A stretch of 38,620 bases of DNA from Anaerolineaceae bacterium (GCA_009885525.1 VFKN01000147.1:1-38620), one strand, 5' to 3'. Counted from the stretch's first letter, positions 21,556 through 31,091 are shown. Translations and numbers: made by a program. The notes: generated by a model not told the origin, from the sequence alone.

Positions 21556-23634
21556 ATGACCTCATCCCTCACCCCCTTCTTCAATCCTAGCGGCGTCGTC
21601 GTGATCGGCGCATCCACCTCACCGGAAAAACTTGGCTATGGTGTGGCGCGTAATTTGGTCGAAAGCAAATATCAGGGCGCGATCCATTTTGTGGGACAAA
21701 AAAACGGAACGCTCTTCGACCGCCCGATATACACAAGCCTCAATGAAGTTTCCGACCCCGTTGATCTTGCAATTCTGATTGTCCCAACCCAAGCCACACC
21801 TGAAACGATTGAAGCCTGCGGTCAGCGCGGAATTAAAGCCGTGACAATTGTCTCAGCCGGTTTTCGTGAAGTGGGCGCAGAAGGCGCGGCGCTCGAACAG
21901 CAATGCGTGGATGTTGCACGCAAATACGGCGTGCGTCTGCTCGGTCCTAATTGCATCGGCACGCTCGACACGCATCTGCCGCTTGATACAACTTTTCTCC
22001 AGCCGCCGATGCCCGCGCAAGGCAACATCGGTTTCATCTCGCATTCGGGCGCGTTCTGCGCCGCGATCATTGACTGGGCGCGCATGCAGGGTTTTGGATT
22101 TTCTCAAATTGTCAGTTTGGGAAATCAAGCCGATGTCAACGAAACCGATGTGCTGCCCGAAGTCGCAAATGACGCACACACCAACGTCATCGTCATGTAC
22201 ATGGAAGGCGTTTCGGATGGTCAGCGTTTTGTTAAGGTTGCGAGTGAGGTCACAAAACATAAGCCTGTCATTGCGCTAAAAGTCGGGCGTTTTGAAGCGG
22301 GACAAAAAGCGGCAGCATCGCATACCGGCGCGCTGGCTGGATCAGAATCCGCTTTTGATGCCGCCTTCGCCAAGAGTGGCATCCTGCGCGCAGACACCGC
22401 CGAGCAAATGTTTGATTGGGCGCGCGCGCTCGCGACTTGCGCGGAGCGGCCACCGAGCGGATCAAGCATGGCAATATTGACCAACGCTGGAGGTCCCGGC
22501 GTCATCGCCGCGGATGCGCTCGAAACGAACGGATTGCATCTTGCCGCGCTGAGTGACTCAACCCGCAAAGAACTCGCCGCCATCTTGCCCGCATCCGCAA
22601 GTGTGAACAACCCCGTGGATATGCTCGCCTCCGCTTCGCCAGATACATACGCAAATTGTTTAAAGATTTTGCTGCAAGATGAAAACGTCAACGGCGTGAT
22701 GGTCATTCTCCCGCCGCCGCCGATGTTCAAAACCGAAGAAGTGGCGGAGAAGATTATTGCAACTCTGTCGAACAGCAAGCTGTTCGACTCCAGAAAAAAA
22801 CCTGTTGTGATCGCATTGATGGGTTCAACTTTAATTGAAGAAGCACAAAAGACATTTCAATGGGCGAACATTCCAACATATCCATTTCCTGAACGGGCTG
22901 CATCCGCTTTGAGTGCGCTGGTGAAACGCGCAAAGTATTTAGACGATAGACCACAGACTATAGACCATATCGTCCATCGTCAATTGTCTATCGTCGGGCT
23001 TTCTCCTGATGAAATGGTTGCTGGTTATGGAATTCCAACCATTCCCATTCGCCTCGCACAAAATGAAGACGATGCAGTTGTAATTGCGAATGAACTTGGG
23101 TTTCCTGTTGTGATGAAGATCGCCTCGCCTGACATTTTGCATAAGTCAGATGTGGGCGGTGTGATATTGAATATCAATGATGTTGAATCACTCAAAAATA
23201 ATTATTTGCAAATGATGACGCACATTAAATCGGTAAAACCCGAAGCAAGAATCGAAGGCATGTATCTGCAACATCAAGTTGAGCAGGGACAGGAAGTGAT
23301 CGTGGGCATGGTGCGCGATCCGCTGTTTGGGGCGTTGATGATGTTCGGGTCGGGCGGAGTCGAGGTGGAAGGACTGCGGGACGTGGCGTTTTCACTCGCG
23401 CCGCTGAATCAGACCGAGGCGCGGGAAATGATCCGCGCGACTTGGGCGGGCAGAAAATTAAAGGGCTTTAGAAATATTCCGCCAGCGGATGAAGAATCGG
23501 CGGTGGACATCCTCATCAAATTATCATTACTTGCTTACGAGCATGAAGAAATCGAAGAGATCGAAATTAATCCATTGTGGGTGTTGAGCAAAGGCGCGGC
23601 GGCTGTGGATGTTCGGGTAAAATTGCGCGCATGA
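21556..23634 (+). CDS. ADP-forming acyl-CoA synthetase (acetate-CoA ligase type, fused alpha-beta)
   Basis: 692 residues from MTSSLTPFFNP. Domains: CoA-binding Rossmann fold ('GVVVIGASTSPEKLGYGVARNLV'), succinyl-CoA-ligase-like region with 'GFISHSGAFCAAIIDWARM', the phosphohistidine loop 'ASHTGALAGSESAFDAAF', and a C-terminal ATP-grasp part ('VMKIASPDILHKSDVGGVIL', 'GMVRDPLFGALMMFGSGG', 'IEINPLWV'). It interconverts acyl-CoA, ADP and phosphate with acid, CoA and ATP, giving ATP in fermentation of amino acids or sugars. Two repeats lie in frame in the middle: the GCAAGC hairpin (22767-22793, NSKLFDSR) and a heptad array (22942-22995, DDRPQTIDHIVHRQLSIV) in the linker before ATP-grasp. The frame stays open. 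Confidence 0.9.
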   Translation: MTSSLTPFFNPSGVVVIGASTSPEKLGYGVARNLVESKYQGAIHFVGQKNGTLFDRPIYTSLNEVSDPVDLAILIVPTQATPETIEACGQRGIKAVTIVSAGFREVGAEGAALEQQCVDVARKYGVRLLGPNCIGTLDTHLPLDTTFLQPPMPAQGNIGFISHSGAFCAAIIDWARMQGFGFSQIVSLGNQADVNETDVLPEVANDAHTNVIVMYMEGVSDGQRFVKVASEVTKHKPVIALKVGRFEAGQKAAASHTGALAGSESAFDAAFAKSGILRADTAEQMFDWARALATCAERPPSGSSMAILTNAGGPGVIAADALETNGLHLAALSDSTRKELAAILPASASVNNPVDMLASASPDTYANCLKILLQDENVNGVMVILPPPPMFKTEEVAEKIIATLSNSKLFDSRKKPVVIALMGSTLIEEAQKTFQWANIPTYPFPERAASALSALVKRAKYLDDRPQTIDHIVHRQLSIVGLSPDEMVAGYGIPTIPIRLAQNEDDAVVIANELGFPVVMKIASPDILHKSDVGGVILNINDVESLKNNYLQMMTHIKSVKPEARIEGMYLQHQVEQGQEVIVGMVRDPLFGALMMFGSGGVEVEGLRDVAFSLAPLNQTEAREMIRATWAGRKLKGFRNIPPADEESAVDILIKLSLLAYEHEEIEEIEINPLWVLSKGAAAVDVRVKLRA
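22767..22793. repeat. GCAAGC hairpin element, copy 2 (inside the acyl-CoA synthetase gene)
   Basis: GTCGAACA-GCAAGC-TGTTCGAC followed by TCCAG. This is the second hairpin plus right flank of the cloverleaf element at 11940-11994 and 34931-34986, with its own paired arms. It encodes LSNSKLFDSR in frame. Confidence 0.75.
22942..22995. repeat. Inverted heptad array inside the acyl-CoA synthetase gene
   Basis: In-phase heptads GATAGAC, CACAGAC, TATAGAC, CATATCG, TCCATCG, TCAATTG, TCTATCG. The ends GACGATAGAC and GTCTATCGTC are a perfect 10-bp inverted repeat. It encodes a polar linker between the ligase-like and ATP-grasp domains. Confidence 0.8.
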
Positions 23635-24428
23635 TTACACTTTCAAACCTCACCTACTATCCCATCAAAGCGTGCCGCGGATTCGATGTGACTGAATCTT
23701 TTGTGGAGCGCATGGGGCTCGCCAATGACCGCCGTATGATGGTTGTTACGCCCGAAGGCAAATTTCTGACGCAGCGCGAATACCCGAAGTTGGCATTGAT
23801 CACGCCAACCTTAACAAATGATCTGGTGACTCTCGCCGCGCCGAATTTTGATTCGATGCGCGTCGTGCTTCAAAAATCCGGCGCGAATTTTCCCGTAAAT
23901 ATTTGGAAGAGCGAAAATGTTTCGGCTGTCGATCAGGGCGATGATGCGGCGCAATGGCTTTCGGATTGGCTCGGCGTTGCGGTGCGACTCGTCCACTTTG
24001 CGGATGGCTACCAGCGCGGACTGAATCCCGAGTATGCGATCAACGCGGATGACCACACCGGATTTGCGGACGGCTATCCGATTTTAATTATCTCGGAAGA
24101 ATCGCTGAGCGACCTCAACTCGAAGTTGGATTCTGCTTTGCCGATGAATCGCTTCCGCCCGAATATTGTTGTCAAAGGCGGCGCGGCGTTTGAAGAAGAT
24201 ATATGGAAGCGCATCAAGATCGGCGATGTTGAAATGGCGCTCGTCAAACCATGTCCACGTTGTGAGGTGACGACCATTGATAAAGAAACGCTTGAGAGAA
24301 ACAAGGAACCGCTCAAGACTCTGGGCAAATATCGCAAGCATGAACTTGGCGCGATTTTCGGGATGAATACCATTCCGTTGAATGAAGGCAAACTCGAAGT
24401 CGGCATGCGCGTGGAGATTCTCGCGTAA
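23631..24428 (+). CDS. MOSC-domain protein
   Basis: 265 residues from MITLSNLTYYPIKAC; the ATG overlaps the previous TGA (ATGA). It has an N-terminal MOSC beta-barrel ('LTYYPIKACRGFDVTES', 'NDRRMMVVTPEGKFLTQREYPKLALI') and a C-terminal MOSC domain with the conserved cysteine in 'VKPCPRCEVTTID'. These proteins (mARC/YcbX-like) bind the molybdenum cofactor and reduce N-hydroxylated compounds or move sulfur. YcbX normally adds a ferredoxin domain, absent here. It is translationally coupled to the synthetase and to the next gene. Confidence 0.9.
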   Translation: MITLSNLTYYPIKACRGFDVTESFVERMGLANDRRMMVVTPEGKFLTQREYPKLALITPTLTNDLVTLAAPNFDSMRVVLQKSGANFPVNIWKSENVSAVDQGDDAAQWLSDWLGVAVRLVHFADGYQRGLNPEYAINADDHTGFADGYPILIISEESLSDLNSKLDSALPMNRFRPNIVVKGGAAFEEDIWKRIKIGDVEMALVKPCPRCEVTTIDKETLERNKEPLKTLGKYRKHELGAIFGMNTIPLNEGKLEVGMRVEILA

Positions 24429-24676
24429 TGGATTCGTTCATCAATATCCTCGGCTGGGTCGGCACGATCATTTATCTCATCGCATACGGATTGGTCTCTG
24501 CAAAAAAAGCGGAGAGTGATTCATGGCTGTATCAGGGCATGAACATGGTCGCGGGTGTGATGCTCATCATCAACACGATTTATTTGAGAGCGTATCCTTC
24601 CGCGGGTTTGAATATCGCGTGGGTCGGAATCGCGATTGTTACATTGGGTCGTAAAGTTTGGATAAAGAATGGCTAA
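24428..24676 (+). CDS. CBU_0592-type small membrane protein
   Basis: 82 residues with three hydrophobic helices (about 6-24, 37-54 and 60-76). The pattern 'GWVGTIIYLIAYGLVSAKK', 'LYQGMNMVAGVMLIINTIYLRAYPSAGLNIAWVGIAIV' matches the CBU_0592 family of unknown function. Its ATG overlaps the MOSC stop by one base (TAATG), and its end overlaps the next start by eight bases. Confidence 0.75.
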   Translation: MDSFINILGWVGTIIYLIAYGLVSAKKAESDSWLYQGMNMVAGVMLIINTIYLRAYPSAGLNIAWVGIAIVTLGRKVWIKNG

Positions 24677-25445
24677 TTTTTCGCGCAGAGATTTTTTGAA
24701 AATCGGCGGCGCGGCATTGCTTGGGCTGGCGGGTACGCGCTTTATTCCAAAACAGGAAGAATTTTTTTTCGAAGCGCCGCTGCTCTGGCATGGAAGCCGC
24801 AGTTATAAAAATATCGCAATCACATATGATGATTGCAACTCGATTGTCCGCTTTCATAAAGTGGAGGCACTGCTCAATGAGTTCCCTGAATTCAAAGTGA
24901 CTTTCTTTCCGATTGGGTTGAACATCCCCGACTTCCAAAATAAAGATAAAGGAATTTGGAAACGACTGATCGAGAAAGGTCACGAGATCGGCTATCACAC
25001 GTATGAGCATGTCAATATTCAGGTGATGTCTCCTGTCGCTGCAATCATGGATTTTGACCGCTGGCAAGCCGCGCTCGTGGATGCGCTTGAGATGGATTAC
25101 CCCACGCGCTTTGTACGCCCGCCCTATAATATTCTCAGCCCCACGTTGGATATCCTCTGCCAGGAACGCGGATTGGTTGCCGCGGAATTTTCCATCGGCG
25201 GCGGCGGAGCGCCCGATGTGGTGCTGCGCGCCATTCAAAAAACCAAAGGCGGCGACATCGTGCAAATGCACATCCGCACTGAAGATTATGAATCGAGTAA
25301 ACTCGCATTCCCGTGGTTGAAGGAAAACAATTGGGACCTGGTCACGATGAGCAAGTTATACGATGACTATCTGCGCGAGCAGGTCAACGCGGATGGGTGT
25401 GATGTGGAAGCGGGGAATGAACTTACAAGAACGTGTGTGGAATAA
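24669..25445 (+). CDS. Tat-exported polysaccharide deacetylase family protein
   Basis: 258 residues. A twin-arginine signal 'SRRDFLKIGGAALLGLAG' starts the protein. The NodB-fold motifs follow: 'IAITYDDCNS' (TxDD), 'GHEIGYHTYEHVNI' (HxxxxH metal site), 'RFVRPPYNIL' (RxxY region), and a late 'GDIVQMHI' (LxH). Carbohydrate esterase family 4 enzymes deacetylate peptidoglycan or exopolysaccharide amino sugars. It is predicted outside the membrane. It is coupled to the CBU_0592 gene and converges with the desulfhydrase gene over an octad array. Confidence 0.88.
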   Translation: MANFSRRDFLKIGGAALLGLAGTRFIPKQEEFFFEAPLLWHGSRSYKNIAITYDDCNSIVRFHKVEALLNEFPEFKVTFFPIGLNIPDFQNKDKGIWKRLIEKGHEIGYHTYEHVNIQVMSPVAAIMDFDRWQAALVDALEMDYPTRFVRPPYNILSPTLDILCQERGLVAAEFSIGGGGAPDVVLRAIQKTKGGDIVQMHIRTEDYESSKLAFPWLKENNWDLVTMSKLYDDYLREQVNADGCDVEAGNELTRTCVE

Positions 25446-25447
25446 AT

Positions 25448-25495
25448 GTAGACAGGTAGACAGGTAAACAAGTAGACTTGTTTACTTGTTTACTT
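25448..25495. repeat. Inverted octad array between convergent genes
   Basis: In-phase octads GTAGACAG, GTAGACAG, GTAAACAA, GTAGACTT, GTTTACTT, GTTTACTT. GTAAACAAGT-AG-ACTTGTTTAC forms a perfect hairpin in the middle. The stop codon of the minus-strand gene lies in the last units. It could serve as a two-way terminator. Confidence 0.75.
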
Positions 25496-26464
25496 AATCA
25501 CTTCCCCCGCATACTTATCAGCGAACAACGCGGGCTGTCCACCTGTATGCCAGAATAAAATCGTTTCATCTTTCTTGAAAAATCCCTTGCGAATTAGATC
25601 GATCATCCCAGCGGCGGCGCGGCTTGTGTAAACGGGGTCGAGCAGCAAACCTTCGTTGCTGGCGAATAAATGGATGGCTTCGCGCTCACCTTCGCCAAAG
25701 ACACCGTATCCGGCCTGACAATAATTTTCGTTAGCGAGAACATCATTGTGGGTGAAAGTGATCCGTGTTCCAAATCGTTCACTGGCTTGCGAGGCAAGTT
25801 CTGAAACATGCGCTTTGAGTTCTATTTCGGGTTCATCAATACTGATGCCCAAAATTCTGCCTTTGAAATTAAAGATACGCTGCCCCAAAACAAATCCCGC
25901 GTGCGTGCCGCCAGAGGATGTGCCGAAGACGATCCAATCCGCGTGGATGTTTTGCTGCATAAATTCTTCCACCGCAAACGCATAAGCCAACGCGCCCGTT
26001 GGGCTTGATCCGCCGTAGGGGACGAGATACGGTTTTTTGCCCGATGCTACAGCATTATCAAAAGTTTCCTGAAGGATGCGGTCACGGTCTTTGCGATCTT
26101 CCACGGTGATGATCTGCGCGCCGAATAACTGGTCAAGCAGAAAATTCGCGGAAGATTGTTCGGGGCGCTCGCCCGTCAAGACCAGTGTGCATTCAAATCC
26201 AAATCGCGCCGCGGCTGCCGCAGTTTGTCGGCAGTGATTGGATTGAATCGCACCCGCCGAAATGAGCGTATCCGCGCCTTGTTCGCGTGCCTCTGCCACG
26301 AGGAATTCCAATTTGCGGGTCTTGTTTCCGCCAAAGGCGAGTCCCGTTTGGTCATCGCGTTTAACAAGCAGGCGAGGTGCGTTGAGGGCTTTGGTCAATC
26401 GAGGCATTTCTTCGATGGGCGTGGGAAGATGGGCAAAGTTGAAGCGAGGGATGTTGTAGGTCAT
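25490..26464 (-). CDS. D-cysteine desulfhydrase / ACC deaminase family PLP enzyme
   Basis: 324 residues, fold-type II PLP enzyme. The pyridoxal lysine is in 'FGGNKTRKLEFLVAEA'. Other family features: 'PTPIEEMPRL', 'VKRDDQTGLAFGGNK', 'ISAGAIQSNHCRQTAAAAARFG', 'YGGSSPTGALAYAFAVEEF', 'GTSSGGTHAGFVLG', 'LDPVYTSRAAAGMIDLI' and 'ILFWHTGGQPALFA'. The likely reaction is D-cysteine to pyruvate, H2S and ammonia; 1-aminocyclopropane-1-carboxylate deaminase is the alternative, as the two cannot be separated by eye. It is the last gene of the long minus-strand run. Its stop sits in the octad array. Confidence 0.88.
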   Translation of the reverse strand: MTYNIPRFNFAHLPTPIEEMPRLTKALNAPRLLVKRDDQTGLAFGGNKTRKLEFLVAEAREQGADTLISAGAIQSNHCRQTAAAAARFGFECTLVLTGERPEQSSANFLLDQLFGAQIITVEDRKDRDRILQETFDNAVASGKKPYLVPYGGSSPTGALAYAFAVEEFMQQNIHADWIVFGTSSGGTHAGFVLGQRIFNFKGRILGISIDEPEIELKAHVSELASQASERFGTRITFTHNDVLANENYCQAGYGVFGEGEREAIHLFASNEGLLLDPVYTSRAAAGMIDLIRKGFFKKDETILFWHTGGQPALFADKYAGEVIK

Positions 26465-26480
26465 GCGGGCTCCTTTAATC

Positions 26481-26552
26481 GTAATTGGTAAATAGTAATT
26501 AAGGATTGGAAGTTAGTCAATTACCAATTACCAATTACCAATCTCTAATTAC
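26481..26552. repeat. Inverted CAATTAC heptad array
   Basis: Left arm heptads GTAATTG, GTAAATA, GTAATTA, AGGATTG, GAAGTTA; right arm CAATTAC x3, CAATCTC, TAATTAC, offset by two bases. The arms are complementary. The stop of the FemAB gene at 26545 is in the last units. The same unit occurs in that gene at 26958-26992. Confidence 0.8.
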
Positions 26553-27711
26553 CTTCAATACCTTGTTTCGTTTTCTCTTTCCCCCGTGACCTCATCACAT
26601 CCAGCACGCGCGGCATGATATCGGTGTAGAGTTTATACCAAAGTTTATTTGGAGCAAAATCATACGCGCCGAGCGTGCGGATCACTTCTCCACTCAAGCC
26701 TTCTTTAAAGCGATACACGCCCCACATTGAATCGCTTTCATCGAAGACATCGGGCGCGCCCCAAAGATCGTAGGCGGCACAACCATTTGCTTTGGCGCGT
26801 TTGATCGCATCCCATTGCAAAAGATAGGTGGGCATTTTTTCACGGTGCGCGTTGCGCGACATACCGTAAACGTAATAGGCGCGTCCGGCGAACATGAAGA
26901 GGAAAATGGCGGCGACGGGTTCGCCATCCACTTCAGCAATGAGAGGAATAGCCGAGGGTAATTGGTAATTGGTAATTAGGGATTGAGGATTGGGCGCGAA
27001 GGTTTTCCACACTGTCATATAATAATTTTCGTCGCGGATAACAAAGCCGTCACGAACGGAAGTCTCCGCGTACATTTTGTACAGCGCGGGTAAATCTTCG
27101 AGCGTCCCCACGCGCACGGTGACGCCCTTCTTTTCCGCCAGGCGGATGTTGTAGCGCGTCTTCGATTTCATGCGCATGATCATTTCTTCTTCGGTGGCGG
27201 AAAGATTGATGAGGACGGTGTTTTTGAATTGAATCTGCTCAGATGAAAATTTCCATCCGCGGCGATCAAGTTCTCCAAGCACTGCATGGCGCGGACTTAA
27301 GTCCGCGTTACTTTCAGGCACACCGCGCCCCAGCACAACATCCGGATCAATTTTCAAAAAGATCGCGCCTTGTTTTTTAGCGAAGGATTGCAGGTCGTTC
27401 AGCACACGCGTCCGCAGGAATTCATTAGACCAATCCAGCAGCGGACCTTTGGGACTGTATAAAATGCACAAACGCGCGACAAGTCCGCGGCTGAGGATTT
27501 GACGTTTCAAGATCAAAGCAGACGCAACGATTGGAGAGTGGAAAGTGGAAAGTGATTCTATATTACTTTCCACTTTCCACTTTCCATCCTCCGTCCAGAC
27601 AGCATAATACGGAATCCAACCATACTTCGCCTTGACCTGTCCCCACTCATAGGTTTGCAGGAAGTGCGGGCTGGGAAGTTTCGAAATTAATTCATTCCAT
27701 AAATTAGACAT
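26545..27711 (-). CDS. FemAB-family aminoacyl/GNAT-like transferase, paralog 1
   Basis: 388 residues from MSNLWNELI; its ATG is two bases after the NUDIX stop. FemAB traits: 'FLQTYEWGQVKAKYGW', 'YSPKGPLLDW', 'LKIDPDV', 'RMKSKTRYNIRLAEKKGVTVRVG', 'RAYYVYGMSRNAHREKMPTYLLQWDAI' and 'YDLWGAPDVFDESDSMWGVYRFKEGLSG'. Such enzymes transfer amino acids from aminoacyl-tRNA to the peptidoglycan peptide, or act on surface glycans. Three repeats are in frame: 27533-27595 (21 codons), the palindrome 27290-27307, and 26958-26992. Paralog 2 lacks these segments, so they are insertions. The C-terminal residues and stop come from the array at 26481-26552. Confidence 0.85.
   Translation of the reverse strand: MSNLWNELISKLPSPHFLQTYEWGQVKAKYGWIPYYAVWTEDGKWKVESNIESLSTFHSPIVASALILKRQILSRGLVARLCILYSPKGPLLDWSNEFLRTRVLNDLQSFAKKQGAIFLKIDPDVVLGRGVPESNADLSPRHAVLGELDRRGWKFSSEQIQFKNTVLINLSATEEEMIMRMKSKTRYNIRLAEKKGVTVRVGTLEDLPALYKMYAETSVRDGFVIRDENYYMTVWKTFAPNPQSLITNYQLPSAIPLIAEVDGEPVAAIFLFMFAGRAYYVYGMSRNAHREKMPTYLLQWDAIKRAKANGCAAYDLWGAPDVFDESDSMWGVYRFKEGLSGEVIRTLGAYDFAPNKLWYKLYTDIMPRVLDVMRSRGKEKTKQGIEGN
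26958..26992. repeat. GTAATTG heptad array inside FemAB paralog 1
   Basis: Five in-phase heptads: GTAATTG, GTAATTG, GTAATTA, GGGATTG, AGGATTG. On the gene strand it encodes NPQSLITNYQLP, which has no counterpart in paralog 2 (FHPKGTCELLVAEY). Confidence 0.8.
27290..27307. repeat. TTAA-centred palindrome inside FemAB paralog 1
   Basis: CGCGGACTTAAGTCCGCG, 18 bp, perfectly symmetric, encoding 'ADLSPR' in frame. Core CTTAAG is shared with 16720-16745. Confidence 0.7.
27533..27595. repeat. Nine-unit inverted heptad array inside FemAB paralog 1
   Basis: GGAGAGT, GGAAAGT, GGAAAGT, GATTCTA, TATTACT, TTCCACT, TTCCACT, TTCCATC, CTCCGTC: 63 bases, exactly 21 codons. ACTTTCCACTTTCC is the complement of the left arm. 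It encodes EDGKWKVESNIESLSTFHSP; paralog 2 has no such loop between the equivalent strands. Confidence 0.85.
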
Positions 27712-27713
27712 GA

Positions 27714-28229
27714 TTACTGAAGGTCTCTCTGCCGGGCTGCCAATATCCACTCAGCAATGACTTGGTCATGACCGCCTTTTGTAAGATAAGACGGAACATC
27801 TTTCCATGCAAAATATTGCGCAGCGCTGGATTCATTATTAATGCGCAGCTCGCCTGAAATGGATTTTGCCTTATATACGAACGTGACGCCATTTCCGCGC
27901 GGGTCATCTGAAAAATAATAAACTTGAAAAAACTCAATGTCATCCACTACAAGATTGGTCTCTTCGAAAACTTCACGTCTTGCCGCGTCCATCGGGTTTT
28001 CATCTGCTTCGACATAACCCGCAGGCAGCATCCAACTTCCCTTCCACGGTTCGTAGCTTCTTTGTAGAAGCAATAGTTTATTATCATTTTCTATAACGAC
28101 AGCCGCGCCTACTTTTAATTGAGCATAGTACACCCAGCCGCAAACCGTACAAACTTCACGCTCACGCTGATCGAGGTGTTTAATTTCAAGTACCTGCCCG
28201 CATTGAAAACAATAATGTGAGTTCATCAT
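27714..28229 (-). CDS. NUDIX hydrolase with N-terminal zinc ribbon
   Basis: 171 residues; the ATG overlaps the stop of FemAB paralog 2 (TAATG) and AGGG lies six bases upstream. The N-terminal ribbon is 'YCFQCGQVLEI...VCTVCGWVYY' (CxxC, CxxC). The NUDIX box follows as 'GYVEADENPMDAARREVFEETNLVV', with Asn where the box usually has Gly. The layout resembles NADH-pyrophosphatase (NudC-like) or general nucleoside-diphosphate-derivative hydrolases. Between two FemAB genes and next to sugar-nucleotide enzymes, it may remove a nucleotide-linked by-product; the substrate is not determinable from sequence. Confidence 0.88.
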   Translation of the reverse strand: MMNSHYCFQCGQVLEIKHLDQREREVCTVCGWVYYAQLKVGAAVVIENDNKLLLLQRSYEPWKGSWMLPAGYVEADENPMDAARREVFEETNLVVDDIEFFQVYYFSDDPRGNGVTFVYKAKSISGELRINNESSAAQYFAWKDVPSYLTKGGHDQVIAEWILAARQRDLQ

Positions 28230-29218
28230 TAGCGACCCTTCATAAAATGCAAATAAGCCCAATACAACAGCGGACTATAGACTCTGTCCAATGCCTGCGC
28301 AGCGCGTTTGACTTCGCCGCCAAATCCGCGTTTGAAGCGGTAAACGCCCCAGAGTCCATCGTGACGTGATTCAAACTCCGCCTCAAGTTTTTCTTCGTTT
28401 TCGTCGGGAACTCCCCACAGGTCGTATTCTTCACAGCCGCGCGCTTTTGCCCAGCAGATGGCTTCCCACTGTAAAAGATAAGTGGGCATACGGTTACGTT
28501 CCTCGTCATTGGATGCGCCATAAACATACCACGCGCGTTTCCCATTTGCAAAGACCATTAGTGACGCAAGCGGCTTGCCTTCATACTCGGCAACCAGCAG
28601 TTCGCATGTCCCTTTGGGATGAAATAATTCATAGGCGCGTTGATAATATTCGGATGAATGCACGCCGAAGTTATCGCGCCCACCGGTAACGGTCATCATT
28701 TCGTGGAAGGATTTAATATCATCCCATGCGCGGACGGTGATTCCTTTTTTCTCAGCGAGGCGCGTGTTGTAACGGCACTTCGGTTTCATCTTTGCGAGAA
28801 TAGATTCTTCGCTGCCGCGAATATCAATGACAACGGTGCGCGGAGGTTGGATATTATGAGGGGAAAGGATGAACGCTTCGCGTGAAGGATGAAGGATGAA
28901 TTCAGTATCCCAAACATCAAGTTCAATTTTCAAGAAGACGGCGTGATTCTTTTTGCAAATCGAATCAACTTCCTTCCAAAACTGATCACTGACCACTGAC
29001 CACTGACCACTGAATATCGGCTTCGGCATATACCCAACCGTAAATCCAAGCGGAAGTTTGCGGAATAAAATTTGCGCGCCAACATCACCGGCAATAATGC
29101 GAACAGGCTTCCACCCAAATGTGGATTTTAATTCGCCCCACTCACCCATTTGAAGTAAATGCGCGTCAGGATGATTTGCTAAAAATTGATTCCAATCGGT
29201 GAGGGAGACTTCAGGCAT
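28229..29218 (-). CDS. FemAB-family transferase, paralog 2
   Basis: 329 residues from MPEVSLTDWNQFL. Features parallel paralog 1: 'LLQMGEWGELKSTFGW', 'GYMPKPI', 'FLKIELDVWD', 'AKMKPKCRYNTRLAEKKGITVRAW', 'RAWYVYGASNDEERNRMPTYLLQWEAI' and 'LWGVYRFKRGFGGEVKRAAQALD'. It is probably a cytosolic enzyme using aminoacyl-tRNA or a similar donor to decorate peptidoglycan precursor or a surface glycan. Two heptad arrays lie in frame: 28867-28900 (encoding FILHPSREAFIL) and 28981-29015 (encoding FSGQWSVVSDQ). It starts four bases after the stop of the upstream dehydratase gene. Confidence 0.85.
   Translation of the reverse strand: MPEVSLTDWNQFLANHPDAHLLQMGEWGELKSTFGWKPVRIIAGDVGAQILFRKLPLGFTVGYMPKPIFSGQWSVVSDQFWKEVDSICKKNHAVFLKIELDVWDTEFILHPSREAFILSPHNIQPPRTVVIDIRGSEESILAKMKPKCRYNTRLAEKKGITVRAWDDIKSFHEMMTVTGGRDNFGVHSSEYYQRAYELFHPKGTCELLVAEYEGKPLASLMVFANGKRAWYVYGASNDEERNRMPTYLLQWEAICWAKARGCEEYDLWGVPDENEEKLEAEFESRHDGLWGVYRFKRGFGGEVKRAAQALDRVYSPLLYWAYLHFMKGR
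28867..28900. repeat. GGATGAA heptads inside FemAB paralog 2
   Basis: GGATGAA at 28867, 28887 and 28894, with a CGCTTCGCGTGAA insert. On the gene strand this reads TTCATCCTTCATCC...TTCATCCTTTCCCC, with the same TTTCCC end as the arrays before pcrA and the 29223 dehydratase. Confidence 0.65.
28981..29015. repeat. ACTGACC heptad array inside FemAB paralog 2
   Basis: Five in-phase heptads: ACTGATC, ACTGACC x3, ACTGAAT. It encodes GQWSVVSDQ in frame. The unit resembles heptanucleotide STRR repeats described in cyanobacteria. Confidence 0.85.
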
Positions 29219-29222
29219 AAAG

Positions 29223-31091
<1,869 letters not shown>

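Noticed and set aside
27533-27595. Frameshift or pseudogene in FemAB paralog 1
   Set aside because: The frame is open through all three repeats and the C-terminal half retains all family motifs.
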